From Promicromonospora sp042731755 (lineage in GTDB: Bacteria > Actinomycetota > Actinomycetes > Actinomycetales > Cellulomonadaceae): a DNA stretch of 64,000 bases. Where the stretch lies: positions 310,001-374,000 of the forward strand of contig NZ_JBHWLR010000002.1 in the NCBI RefSeq assembly GCF_042731755.1, given 5' to 3'. Shown here piece by piece: positions 1-9,422 of this stretch; within the stretch, counting starts at the first letter, position 1; each line of letters begins with the position of its first letter. Position numbers and translations under genes: made by a program. The notes under the pieces were generated by a model. That model worked only from the letters and a program-made list of their open reading frames with translations. It did no database searches and was not told the DNA's origin.

Positions 1-2
1 AG

Positions 3-56
3 TCGGTCAAGAAGATCCCTGACGCACTGCGTGGACACGAGGAGAGGAACTCATGA
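3..56 (+). CDS. C-terminal end of an upstream gene, partial
   Basis: An open frame enters from the window edge and ends at TGA 54-56, overlapping the ATG of the DUF3618 gene as ATGA. The last residues are basic then polar (ending in KKIPDALRGHEERNS). DUF3618 genes in actinobacteria often follow a small phage-holin-family (DUF1469) membrane protein gene, which would fit this tail, but only 17 codons are visible and the identity is inferred from context. Confidence 0.45.
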   Translation, partial: SVKKIPDALRGHEERNS

Positions 57-643
57 GCACCAACGATCCCGAGGAGATTCGCGCGGACATCGAGCGGACG
101 CGCGACGAGCTGAGCCACGACGTCGACGCGCTCGGCGACAAGGTCAATCCGAGTCACGTCGCCCGGCGTCAGGCCGACCGCGTGCGTTCCGGCGTGTCCC
201 ACGTCAAGGACCGCGTGATGGGCCAGGCGCACGACGCGGCGGGCTCGGCGCAGGACGGCGCGCACGACCTGGCCGACCGCGGACGGGAGGCCGCGTCGTC
301 GGTGGCCGGGTCGGTGGGCTCCGTACCGCGCACGGTCCGCGCGAAGACGCAGGGCAACCCGCTCGGGGTGGGCCTGGTCGCCTTCGGGCTGGGCCTGGTG
401 GCCGCGTCGCTCATCCCGTCCAGCCGCGCCGAACGGCGCGCCGCGACGGCCGTCGAGGAGAAGGCGGCGCCGTTGGTCGAGGACATGAGGTCGACGGCGA
501 AGGAGGTCGCGGACGACCTGCGCCGCCCGGTGCAGGAGAGCGCGGAGGCGGTCCGGGACGCCGCGAAGGACGCCGCGCGGTCCGTCGGTGAGCACAGCCG
601 GGAGGCAGCGGCCGACGTCCGCTCGCGGGTGGCGGGCGACTGA
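53..643 (+). CDS. DUF3618 domain membrane protein
   Basis: 196-residue protein. The N-terminus carries the DUF3618 signature (PEEIRADIERTRDELSHDVDALGDKVNP, residues 6-33 in outline). A glycine-rich hydrophobic segment lies at about residues 104-122, flanked by long alanine/aspartate/arginine-rich amphipathic helices that look like coiled-coil or LEA-like repeats. It probably sits in the cytoplasmic membrane; the family has no settled function but is usually next to holin-like and stress genes, as here. The ATG at 53 has a GAGGAGAGGA Shine-Dalgarno and overlaps the preceding stop. A different long frame across the same DNA is a GC-rich shadow. Confidence 0.88.
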   Translation: MSTNDPEEIRADIERTRDELSHDVDALGDKVNPSHVARRQADRVRSGVSHVKDRVMGQAHDAAGSAQDGAHDLADRGREAASSVAGSVGSVPRTVRAKTQGNPLGVGLVAFGLGLVAASLIPSSRAERRAATAVEEKAAPLVEDMRSTAKEVADDLRRPVQESAEAVRDAAKDAARSVGEHSREAAADVRSRVAGD

Positions 644-684
644 CCGGTCGGCCGACAGGAGCACAGGAGCACCGGGGGGCAGGC

Positions 685-1845
685 ATGGCAGACATCGACG
701 ACTCGTCAGCGCGCGTGGAAGCACCGGCGCCGGACGACCGGCGCAAGCCGGACGCCCCGCCGGACCTGCACAGCGGCACGTGGAAGTACGTCGCCCGCAA
801 CACGCTGCGCCAGTTCACGCGCGACGAGTGCCTGGACCTGGCCGCGGCGCTGACGTACTACGCGGTGCTCGCCGCGGCGCCGGCGCTGCTCGCACTGGTC
901 TCCGTCCTCGGGCTCGTGGGGGACGGCGGCCAGGCGGTCCAGCGTGTGCTCGACACGGTCGACGGCGTGGTGCCGCCGGACGTGCTGGCGATCGTCGAGC
1001 CGCTCGTCCAGAACGCCGCCGGGGGCGGGGGCCGTGCCGGGCTGGCCCTCGTCCTCGGTGTCGTGCTGGCCCTGTGGTCCGCGTCGGGGTACGTCGGCGC
1101 CTTCGGGCGGGCGATGAACCGGATCTACGGGATCGACGAGGGGCGCCCCGTGTGGAAGCTCCGCCCGGTGATGCTGCTGGTCACGCTCGTCGCCGTGGTC
1201 ACGGCGGCCCTGATCGTCGGGGCGCTCGTGCTGAGCGGGTCCCTGGCCCGGGCGGTCGGAGACGCCGTGGGCCTGGGCTCGACGTCGGTCACGGTGTGGA
1301 ACATCGCCAAGTGGCCGGTCGTGCTGGCACTGGTCATCGTGCTGGTCGCGATCCTGTACCACGTCACGCCGAACGTGCGGCAGCCGAAGATGCGCTGGAT
1401 CAGCGTCGGGGCGTTCGTCGCGATCCTCTCGTGGGTGCTCGCCTCGGCCGCGTTCGGCTTCTACGTCGCGACCTTCTCCAGCTACGACGCCACCTACGGG
1501 TCGCTGGCCGGGATCATCGTGTTCCTGCTGTGGCTCTGGATCACCAACCTCGCGCTGCTGTTCGGCGCCGAGCTGGACGCCGAGCTCGAACGCGGGCGCG
1601 AGCTGCAGGGCGGCATCGCCGCCGAGGAGAACGTGCAGCTCCCGCCCAAGGACGCGCGCGCGAGCGAGAAGCGCGAGGCCAAGCACCTGCGCGAGGTCGA
1701 GCGGGGCCGCGAGATCCGGGTCGCGGCGGCGCGGGACGGTGCCGGCGAGGACGGCGACGCCGGGAAAGACTCCGCCGCTGTGCAGGCGGCCGCCGTGCAG
1801 AACGACGCCGTGCAGAACGACGCCGCGAGGGGCACCGACCGCTAA
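685..1845 (+). CDS. YihY/virulence factor BrkB family membrane protein
   Basis: 386 residues. The family hallmark start (LDLAAALTYYAVLAAAPALLAL) is at about residues 50-72, followed by further membrane segments at about 115-135, 155-185, 205-230, 235-265 and 275-300, including the typical YATYGSLAG-type loop and the LWLWITNLALLFGAELDAEL end motif. The last 80 residues are a charged tail that finishes in a short QNDAVQNDAA repeat. The family is an integral membrane protein of uncertain role, once misassigned as RNase BN. It follows the DUF3618 gene by 41 bases and probably shares its transcript. Its TAA overlaps the TAG of the convergent epimerase gene by 2 bases. Confidence 0.92.
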   Translation: MADIDDSSARVEAPAPDDRRKPDAPPDLHSGTWKYVARNTLRQFTRDECLDLAAALTYYAVLAAAPALLALVSVLGLVGDGGQAVQRVLDTVDGVVPPDVLAIVEPLVQNAAGGGGRAGLALVLGVVLALWSASGYVGAFGRAMNRIYGIDEGRPVWKLRPVMLLVTLVAVVTAALIVGALVLSGSLARAVGDAVGLGSTSVTVWNIAKWPVVLALVIVLVAILYHVTPNVRQPKMRWISVGAFVAILSWVLASAAFGFYVATFSSYDATYGSLAGIIVFLLWLWITNLALLFGAELDAELERGRELQGGIAAEENVQLPPKDARASEKREAKHLREVERGREIRVAAARDGAGEDGDAGKDSAAVQAAAVQNDAVQNDAARGTDR

Positions 1846-3428
1846 CGCTCCCAGGCCGCCGTCCGGAACGCCCGCTCGCGCGCCCACGCGTGGTACCGGT
1901 CGAACAGGTCGATCTGACGGCGCGCCTGCGCGACGAGCTCGTCGAGCTGTGCGGCGTCCAGGCCGACGTCGGCGGCGTGCTCGCGCAGCGTCTGCCAGCC
2001 GCCGATCTTGCCCAGCACCGCCGACCGCATGAGCTCCGCCTCCAGCACCGGCGTCATCGGCGACCGGTCCGCGATCCGGCCGTTCAGCTTGAGCCGCCCG
2101 GCCTTCTCGCCCAGCCAGGCCGCTGCCTGGCGGTGCCGGCGACGCGGCACGCCGAGCGTGGCCAGGAGGTCGCGGTAGAGCTCCCGCTCGGCCCGGAGCT
2201 GCTCGGTCGCCTCGGCCAGCTCGGCGTAGAACGGCGTGTCCTCGGACGTTCGGGTCATCAGCTCCAGGCGTTCCAGGCCCGCCGTCGCACCGGTGAAGTG
2301 GTCCGAGAGGTAGAGGCCGAAGAGGTAGTGATCCATCGAGTCGGGGATGCGCGGCCCGGTCGATCTGCCCTCCGGCGACGCACCCGGAGGCCGCGGGCGT
2401 GCGGGACGCAGCGGCGCCGAGCCCATGCCCTGCCCCACGGCCAGGCCGTCCAGCAGGTCCTCGACCGCCTCGGCTGCCGTCCGGCGCGGCTCCCAGCCCA
2501 GCTCGGTCCGGATCCGCGCGGTGTCCAGCACCGGCGCCGAAAGCGCGAGGTCCAGCCAGCCCGGGTCCGCGCGCACGGTGTGCGCGCCGTAGGCCGCGGC
2601 CAGCGCGCCGCGGACGGCGGCGGACGGCACCTCGACCAGGCGCCCGTGGTCCACGGCCCGCGCGAGGTCCGCGCCGCCCAGCACGTCCCCGGCGGCGACG
2701 TTGAACGCGCCGGCGGCCCGCTCGACCACCACGCGTCGGTAGGCGTCGGCGACGTCGTCGGCGTGCACCGCCTGCATCCGCAGCCCGGCGGGCAGCGGCA
2801 GCACGGGCAGCCGGCCCCGGCCCAGCAGCCGCACCGGCACCAGCGGCCCGAGGAAGGAGCGGGCGATCGACGGGGCGGCGTCCGCCTGGAAGACCAGCGC
2901 GGGCCGCAGCCGGGCCACCACGACGTCGGGGTGCACCGTCTCGAACTCGTCCAGCACCCGCTCCTGGGCGGCCTTGTCCACGCCGTAGTGCGACGTCCGG
3001 ACGCCCGCCGTCGGCCAGTCCTCCTGGCGCGGCGCGTCGTCGTCCGCGGGGGAGTACGCACCCACCGACGAGGCGACCACCAGGTGCGGGACCCCCGCCA
3101 GCGCCGCGGCCTCCGCCACCCGGCGGGTGCCCTCCACGTTGGTGCGGCGCAGCAGCTCGCGCTCACGGTTGGGCTGGATCAGCCAGGCCAGGTGCACGAC
3201 GGCGTCCGCCCCGCCGAACTGGTCGGCGAGCCGCGCGACCACGGTCTCGTCCAGGTCCTCGGAGCCGACGTCGACCGCGGCCCACCCCGCGTGCCGGTAC
3301 GGCTCCGCGGCCCGGTCCGGCAGCCGCCGGGCGATCCCCAGCAGCGAGGTGACCCGCGGCTCGGCGTGCAGGGCGCGTAGCAGCGCCGTCCCGACATTCC
3401 CCGTGGCTCCGACGACGACAACCCGCAT
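1842..3428 (-). CDS. NAD-dependent epimerase/dehydratase fused to a C-terminal helical domain
   Basis: 528 residues from ATG 3428; longer upstream frames lack a family match. The N-terminal 340 residues are an extended SDR: Rossmann motif VVVGATGNVGTA at 4-15, ASSVGAYSP and YGVDKAA (YxxxK) for catalysis. After a proline/arginine-rich linker (about 345-370), a second domain starts at MDHYLFGLYLSDHF and runs about 160 residues as amphipathic helices. It resembles separate small actinobacterial proteins with a four-helix bundle look; I do not recognise a named family. No stop separates the two parts, so this is a fusion. The gene is divergent from the hydrolase at 3484 (55 bases between starts). 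Confidence 0.85.
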   Translation of the reverse strand: MRVVVVGATGNVGTALLRALHAEPRVTSLLGIARRLPDRAAEPYRHAGWAAVDVGSEDLDETVVARLADQFGGADAVVHLAWLIQPNRERELLRRTNVEGTRRVAEAAALAGVPHLVVASSVGAYSPADDDAPRQEDWPTAGVRTSHYGVDKAAQERVLDEFETVHPDVVVARLRPALVFQADAAPSIARSFLGPLVPVRLLGRGRLPVLPLPAGLRMQAVHADDVADAYRRVVVERAAGAFNVAAGDVLGGADLARAVDHGRLVEVPSAAVRGALAAAYGAHTVRADPGWLDLALSAPVLDTARIRTELGWEPRRTAAEAVEDLLDGLAVGQGMGSAPLRPARPRPPGASPEGRSTGPRIPDSMDHYLFGLYLSDHFTGATAGLERLELMTRTSEDTPFYAELAEATEQLRAERELYRDLLATLGVPRRRHRQAAAWLGEKAGRLKLNGRIADRSPMTPVLEAELMRSAVLGKIGGWQTLREHAADVGLDAAQLDELVAQARRQIDLFDRYHAWARERAFRTAAWER

Positions 3429-3483
3429 GAGGACACCGTCGCACCAGGCCCGGGCACCCGCATCCCGCGATAACCTGCACCCG

Positions 3484-4203
3484 ATGAACCGGTCCCGTGA
3501 CCCCGCGAGGCCCGCGCCCTGGGCGCGGGCCCGGCTCGGCACCCGGGCCGTCGACTACGCCTGGGCCGCCGACCGGCAGCTGCGCTCCCTGCTGGGCCGC
3601 GCCGTCGTGCCCACCGGGACCGGCGACGCCGCCCCCGTCGTGCTGCTGCCCGGCATCTACGAGACGTGGGAGTTCCTCCGTCCTGTGGCGACCGCGCTCG
3701 CCCGTGCGGGGCACCCGGTGCACGCCGTCCCCGCGCTGCGGCACAACGCCCGGCCCGTCCCCGAGTCCGCCGACGTCGTCGTGGAGCACCTGGAGCGCGC
3801 CGACCTGTCCGGCGTCGTGCTCGTGGCGCACAGCAAGGGCGGCCTGATCGGCAAGCGCGTCCTGCTCTCGCCGGCGAGCGACCGCGTGCTCGGCATGGTC
3901 GCGGTCGCCACGCCCTTCTCCGGCTCCAGCTGGGCGCGGTACATGCTCTCGCGCCCCCTGCGGTCGTTCGACCCGCGCGACCCGGTGCTGCTGGCGCTCG
4001 CGGGCGAGCTCCTGGTCAACGAGCGCATCACCGCCGTCTACCCGCGGTTCGACCCGCACATCCCCGAGACCGGGCGGCTGCCCGGCGCGCGGAACGTCGA
4101 GCTGCCGCTGGCGGGCCACTTCCGGCCGCTCGGGCAGCGCCTGCTGGTGGAGACCGTGGCGCGCGAGGTGGCGCGGGTGGAGGCGGAGCGCGCGCTCCCG
4201 TGA
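3484..4203 (+). CDS. alpha/beta hydrolase, triacylglycerol lipase-like
   Basis: 239 residues starting at ATG 3484. The fold markers are the strand and oxyanion segment PVVLLPGIYE (51-60), the nucleophile elbow VAHSKGG with Ser117, and a late LAGHFRPLG histidine at about 215. The body resembles lipase/PGAP1-like hydrolases that lack a signal peptide, so a cytoplasmic esterase is likely; the substrate cannot be read from the sequence. It is divergent from the epimerase gene and 22 bases ahead of the DNA glycosylase, with which it may be co-transcribed. Confidence 0.85.
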   Translation: MNRSRDPARPAPWARARLGTRAVDYAWAADRQLRSLLGRAVVPTGTGDAAPVVLLPGIYETWEFLRPVATALARAGHPVHAVPALRHNARPVPESADVVVEHLERADLSGVVLVAHSKGGLIGKRVLLSPASDRVLGMVAVATPFSGSSWARYMLSRPLRSFDPRDPVLLALAGELLVNERITAVYPRFDPHIPETGRLPGARNVELPLAGHFRPLGQRLLVETVAREVARVEAERALP

Positions 4204-4225
4204 GCTACCGGCACGGCCTCCGGGC

Positions 4226-5272
4226 GTGGTCCACTGGGATGTGCTCACCGTCCGCCACACCTCGCAGCGGCGGCTCGACGTCGGACTGACGCTCGGACCG
4301 CTCGCGCACGGCCCGGGCGACCCCACGTTCCACCGGGCTGCCGACGGCTCCGTCTGGCGCACGTCGCTGCTCCGGACCGGGCCGGTGACGCAGCAGTTCG
4401 TCCCGGCCGGGCCGCACGAGGTGGTGGTGCGCCTGTGGGGTGACGGCGCCCGTGAGGCCGCCGAGGCGCTGCCGGTGCTGCTGGGCGAGGACGACGACGC
4501 GACGGGCTTCGTGCCGCCGCCGCAGGTCCGCGACGCCCACCGCCGGGCGGCCGGCCTGCGGATGCCGCGCAGCGGGCGGGTGCTGGAGTCCCTGGTGCCC
4601 GCCGTGCTGGAGCAGCGCGTGCAGACCGTCACCGCGCACCGGGCCTGGCGCTGGCTGGTCACGCGGTACGGCACCCCGGCCCCCGGGCCGACGCCGGACG
4701 AGCTGGGCGGCGGGCAGCGGGGCGCGCTGGGCGCTGGGCAGCGGGGCGGGCTTGGCGGGCTTGGCGGGCTGGGCGCTGGGCAGCGCGGCGGGCTGGGCGG
4801 CGGGCAGCGAGGTGGACTGCGCGGCGGGCTGCGCGTGGTGCCCGACGCGCAGGCCTGGGCGCGGATCCCGGTGTGGGACTGGCACCGGGCCGGCGTCGAC
4901 CCCGGACGCGCGCGGACCGTCGCGCGGTGCGCCCTCGTCGCCCCGCGGCTGGAGGAGGCGGCCGCGATGGCGCCGGCGGAGGCCCGGGCACGGCTGGAGA
5001 AGGTGCAGGGCGTGGGCGTGTGGACGTCGGCGGAGGTGGCGCAGCGCGCGTTCGGCGACGCCGACGCCGTCTCGGTCGGCGACTTCCACCTGCCCGCCGC
5101 CGTCGGCTGGGCGCTGGCCGGCGAGCGGACCGACGACGCCGGGATGCTGCGGCTGCTGGCGCCCTACGCGCCGCACCGGCACCGGGTGGTCCGCCTGCTG
5201 TCGTTGTCCGGGCACCCGCGCGCGCCGCGGCGCGGGCCCAAGACGCCGATCGTGGACTACCGGGCGTTCTAG
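4226..5272 (+). CDS. AlkA-like DNA-3-methyladenine glycosylase (HhH-GPD) with a repeat insertion
   Basis: 348 residues from a GTG at 4226 (another GTG at 4241 is possible). The HhH-GPD core is clear: ESLVPAVLEQRVQTVTA substrate-side helix at about 120-135, hairpin-helix-hairpin VQGVGVWTSAEVA, then VSVGDFHLP with the catalytic aspartate at residue 286. This family excises alkylated bases in base-excision repair. Between the two halves of the core, residues about 159-204 are a Gly/Gln/Arg/Leu low-complexity insertion made of GAGQRGGL-like units, absent from ordinary AlkA proteins. It ends 22 bases before the convergent marP-like gene. Confidence 0.87.
   Translation: MVHWDVLTVRHTSQRRLDVGLTLGPLAHGPGDPTFHRAADGSVWRTSLLRTGPVTQQFVPAGPHEVVVRLWGDGAREAAEALPVLLGEDDDATGFVPPPQVRDAHRRAAGLRMPRSGRVLESLVPAVLEQRVQTVTAHRAWRWLVTRYGTPAPGPTPDELGGGQRGALGAGQRGGLGGLGGLGAGQRGGLGGGQRGGLRGGLRVVPDAQAWARIPVWDWHRAGVDPGRARTVARCALVAPRLEEAAAMAPAEARARLEKVQGVGVWTSAEVAQRAFGDADAVSVGDFHLPAAVGWALAGERTDDAGMLRLLAPYAPHRHRVVRLLSLSGHPRAPRRGPKTPIVDYRAF
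4701..4836 (+). repeat. in-frame degenerate GGGCAGCGGGGCGGGCT-type tandem repeat
   Basis: About 136 bases of imperfect short units inside the DNA glycosylase gene that encode Gly-Gln-Arg-Gly/Leu runs. The frame is kept open throughout. It lies between conserved parts of the HhH-GPD fold, so it should form a flexible loop. Confidence 0.8.
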
Positions 5273-5294
5273 GTCGTTCCGGGGTCGGACGAGG

Positions 5295-6467
5295 TCAGGC
5301 CGCGCAGCGGCCCGACGACACCGGGGTGTCCAGGTCGGTGGCCTGCGCCGCGACGGGCCGCAGCTCGGCGTCCGTCATGGCGAAGCCGACCTCGACGTCG
5401 GCCTCGGCGCGCGCGAAGACGACGCCCGCGACGCGCCCGTCCGTGGTCAGCAGGGGCCCGCCCGAGTTGCCGGGGCGCACCTCGGCGGCCAGGGAGTAGA
5501 CCTCGCGGGGGCTGGCGCCCTCGTCGTAGACGTCCGGGACGGGGGCGGTGCTGACGCTCAGCACGCCCGCGCCGCGGGAGGTGAACGGGCCGCCCCAGGG
5601 GTAGCCCTGGACGGCGCCGCGGTCACCGACCGAGAGGGTCCGCGCGATCTCCAGCGGCTCGGCCGACAGGTCCTCGACGGCGACGACGGCGAGGTCGTCC
5701 ACGGGGTCGTAGTACACGACGCGCCCCTCGCGGGCCGGGCGGTCGGGCAGCTCGACGACGGGCCGGTCCACGCCCGCCACGACGTGCGCGTTGGTGACCA
5801 GCCGGTCCGGGGCCACGACGAACCCCGACCCGGTCGAGCTCTTGCCGCACGCGTAGGCGATGCCGGAGATGCGGGCCACCGACTGCGCGGCGGCCTCGAG
5901 CTGCGGGTTGTCGAGGTCGACGACGGGCGTGACCGGGTCCTGCCGGGGGACCATCAGGATGTTCAGCCGCGGCAGGCCGTCGTCGAGCACCATCGCGCGC
6001 ATCTGGGCCAGGGGACGGCCCACCGCGGCGGGCGTCAGGTCGTCGATGGTGCGCAGCACCGCCGACGAGGACACGGCCGACGAGACGCCCGGCGTGCCCG
6101 TGGCCGAGACCGCGTTGCCCACGAACGACAGCGCCAGCGCGACCACGATCACGTTCGCCGCGCCGCCCAGCAGCCGCTCCAGCGGGCGCAGCGCGGTGCG
6201 GTCCACGCCGCGGCGCAGGTCACGGCCCAGCCCGGCGCCGAGAGAGGCCCCGAACACGGGCAGCAGCACCGCGAGGGCGATGGAGACCGGGCCGCGCCAC
6301 TCGGAGGACGGCAGCACGTCGTTGACCGCGGGGACCGCCCAGAAGGCCGCCAGCCCGCCCAGGATCAGGCCGACGAGGCCACCGAGCGTGGCCAGCAGGC
6401 CGCGGCTCAGCCCGGCGCCGAGGGCGATGAGCAGCACCACGAGGAGCACGAGGTCGACGAGCGTCAC
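5295..6467 (-). CDS. marP: MarP-type membrane serine protease (CvpA domain plus trypsin-like)
   Basis: 390 residues from a GTG start. Residues 1-125 hold four hydrophobic segments of a CvpA/colicin-V-production domain. Residues 205-385 form an extracytoplasmic chymotrypsin-fold protease with His228 (TNAHVVAG), Asp258 (DPVDDLAVV) and Ser335 (PGNSGGPL). Cys207 and Cys388 sit where the regulatory disulfide of mycobacterial MarP lies. That enzyme protects against acid and oxidative stress by processing cell-wall hydrolases; the same role is inferred here. Triad spacing and total length match the mycobacterial protein closely. Confidence 0.9.
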   Translation of the reverse strand: MTLVDLVLLVVLLIALGAGLSRGLLATLGGLVGLILGGLAAFWAVPAVNDVLPSSEWRGPVSIALAVLLPVFGASLGAGLGRDLRRGVDRTALRPLERLLGGAANVIVVALALSFVGNAVSATGTPGVSSAVSSSAVLRTIDDLTPAAVGRPLAQMRAMVLDDGLPRLNILMVPRQDPVTPVVDLDNPQLEAAAQSVARISGIAYACGKSSTGSGFVVAPDRLVTNAHVVAGVDRPVVELPDRPAREGRVVYYDPVDDLAVVAVEDLSAEPLEIARTLSVGDRGAVQGYPWGGPFTSRGAGVLSVSTAPVPDVYDEGASPREVYSLAAEVRPGNSGGPLLTTDGRVAGVVFARAEADVEVGFAMTDAELRPVAAQATDLDTPVSSGRCAA

Positions 6468-6767
6468 GGGTAGACGGTAAGCGCTGCGCCCGTGCGCCGG
6501 GCGCCGCCACGCACCTCCGTCACCCGATCCTCAGATGTGTGGGCAGAACATTCACAGCGCGGGCCCGCTGCCGGGGGCGCCGTCCTGCCCTGCGCTGTGG
6601 GGAACGGGCAGCAGGATGGGGAAAACCCGTAACTGTGCGACCACTCGTTGTGCGGCTCGGACGGCCGAATGTACGGTCCCTCAGCAACAGCTCTGAGCGC
6701 GAAGGCACTGCGATGACCGCCGGGCAGTCCCGCCCGGCGGGATGGCTCACGTCGAGGGAGCACCCCG
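6468..6767. other. 300-base divergent intergenic region
   Basis: Separates the minus-strand marP-like gene from the plus-strand glucanase gene, so it must hold promoters for both. The glucanase Shine-Dalgarno (GAGGGAG) is at 6753-6759. I see no convincing -10/-35 pair or strong inverted repeat, and no small gene. Confidence 0.5.
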
Positions 6768-8165
<1,398 letters not shown>

Positions 8166-8411
8166 CACGAACGCGCCGCTCCGCACCGCTGACCCGCTGG
8201 CCCGGCGGGCCGCTGACCCGCCCACCCGCAAGGTGCGCTTCTACCCCGTCATTGGGCCCGAACAAGGCGTGATTCCGGGCCCAATGACGGGGTAGAAGCG
8301 CACTTTGGGCGCGGCCAGCGACGGCCCGACGACGCATCGGCGCGCCCGGCGGACCTGCGGCCCGACGACGCATCTGCCCGGCTGCCCGGCGGCGCCGCGG
8401 CTGTATTACTC
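8166..8411. other. intergenic region between convergent genes
   Basis: Lies between the glucanase stop and the octamer repeat that abuts the DUF202 stop. It holds the long hairpin at 8230-8306 listed separately. From 8310 to 8411 I see only GC-rich sequence without a supported gene. Confidence 0.6.
8230..8306. terminator. very long perfect hairpin between convergent genes
   Basis: Arms 8233-8259 and 8277-8303 are perfect 27-base inverted complements around a 17-base loop. The stem extends to 30 pairs (8230 to 8306) counting one G-U pair. It lies 64 bases past the glucanase stop. Position suggests a bidirectional terminator, but there is no T-run of note and the stem is much longer than a usual terminator; a REP-like or mobile palindrome is the alternative. 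Confidence 0.65.
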
Positions 8412-8507
8412 GCGCGGTCGCGCGGTCGTGCGGTCGTGCGGTCGTGCGGTCGTGCGGTCAGGCGGTCGGGCGGTCAGGCTGTCGGACAGTCGGACAGTCG
8501 GGCGGTC
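8412..8507. repeat. 12 tandem copies of an 8-nt unit (NNGCGGTC)
   Basis: Twelve consecutive octamers, consensus GTGCGGTC with variation mostly at the first two bases and some copies ending CAGTC or CTGTC. The last copy runs into the stop codon (8506-8508) of the minus-strand DUF202 gene. The 8-nt period cannot preserve a reading frame, so the repeat is noncoding. Confidence 0.9.
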
Positions 8508-9054
8508 AGGCCCAGAGGTGCGTCGCCAGGACGACGACGAGGCCGCCCAGGCCGATCGCGACCACGACGGCGCCGGCCACCGCGAGCAGTCCCGCGCCCG
8601 GCGAGTCGTGTCCCGGGCCCCGCGGCGGCACCGGCACCCGGCGGCCGTGCCGCCGTCGGGATGCGATCAGGAGGTACCCGGCCAGCATCAGCCCGACCAG
8701 GCCGGGCAGCAGCCAGACCGCGCTGCCGAACAGCGCGGGCAGCAGCCGGGCGCCGACCAGCGAGACGGCGGCGACCGAGAGCGCCGTCCGACGCCAGGCC
8801 AGCTCCGTGCGCTCCGGCTGCAGCCCGGAAACGGGCGGCTGTCCTGCTCCCGGGGGAGATCCTGCTCCCGGAGGCGACCCTGCTCCCGGAGGCGACCCTG
8901 CTCCCGGAGGCGACCCTGCTCCCGGGGGAGACCCCGCCCCCGGAGGCGACCCTGCGCCTGGGGGAGATCCTGCTCCAGGAGGCGACCCTGCTCCCGGGGG
9001 AGATCCCGTTCCCGAAGGCGATCCCGCACCCGGGGGTGACCCCGCCGCGGTCAT
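8506..9054 (-). CDS. DUF202 membrane protein with SPPGAG repeat N-terminus
   Basis: 182 residues from ATG 9054, which overlaps the upstream gene stop as ATGA. The first 75 residues are eleven SPPGAG-type hexapeptides; the rest is a DUF202 domain starting at LQPERTELAWRRTALS with three membrane helices. DUF202 proteins are small inner-membrane proteins of unknown function (YidH type). This is the last gene of the heme-uptake transcript unit, paired with another DUF202 gene, which suggests a heteromeric membrane partner. Confidence 0.86.
   Translation of the reverse strand: MTAAGSPPGAGSPSGTGSPPGAGSPPGAGSPPGAGSPPGAGSPPGAGSPPGAGSPPGAGSPPGAGSPPGAGQPPVSGLQPERTELAWRRTALSVAAVSLVGARLLPALFGSAVWLLPGLVGLMLAGYLLIASRRRHGRRVPVPPRGPGHDSPGAGLLAVAGAVVVAIGLGGLVVVLATHLWA
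8843..9040 (-). repeat. 11 x 18-nt coding repeat (SPPGAG)
   Basis: Eleven 18-base units, several identical, others differing at third positions, encode SPPGAG hexapeptides (one SPSGTG) at the N-terminus of the second DUF202 protein. The Pro/Gly-rich pattern is collagen-like in composition but lacks a strict Gly-X-Y register. Confidence 0.92.
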
Positions 9055-9422
9055 CGCAGCAGCACGCCCAGCAGCACCAGCACGCCGACCACCGCGACGA
9101 CGATCGCGAGCACCACGCCCACGATCGACGACGGCAGCACCGACCCGTTGCGCAGCGCCCGCTCGACCCGCATCCACCCGGCCCAGGCGATCAGCGGCAG
9201 CGCCGTGCCCGCGACGATGAGCACGAGCGACGCCGCGAGCCGCAGGCCTGGCTGCAGGTCGAGCCCGAGGGTCTCCAGGGCCACGCCGCCGGCCACCAGG
9301 GCGAGGGCGGTCCGGATCCAGGCGAGGAAGGTCCGCTCGTTGGCGAGGGTGAAGCGCGCGTCGGGCTCCGAGCCGACGCCGAACACCGACGCCGGGAACC
9401 GCTGCGCGTCCGGCCGGCTCAT
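9051..9422 (-). CDS. DUF202 membrane protein
   Basis: 123 residues. The family motif DARFTLANERTFLAWIRTALAL is at about 20-41, followed by three hydrophobic segments (about 33-52, 65-85, 100-122). The ATG at 9422 overlaps the stop of the DUF916 gene as TGATG, and its own TGA overlaps the next DUF202 ATG, so all three are translationally coupled. Function unknown; the coupling ties it to the heme-uptake surface proteins upstream. Confidence 0.88.
   Translation of the reverse strand: MSRPDAQRFPASVFGVGSEPDARFTLANERTFLAWIRTALALVAGGVALETLGLDLQPGLRLAASLVLIVAGTALPLIAWAGWMRVERALRNGSVLPSSIVGVVLAIVVAVVGVLVLLGVLLR

Noticed and set aside
588..3380. A 930-codon plus-strand open frame
   Set aside because: Arginine/alanine/glycine-rich shadow across three real genes; no conserved motif, and recognised proteins lie in other frames.
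8412..8507. CRISPR or attachment-site array
   Set aside because: 8-nt units with no spacers and no integrase gene nearby.
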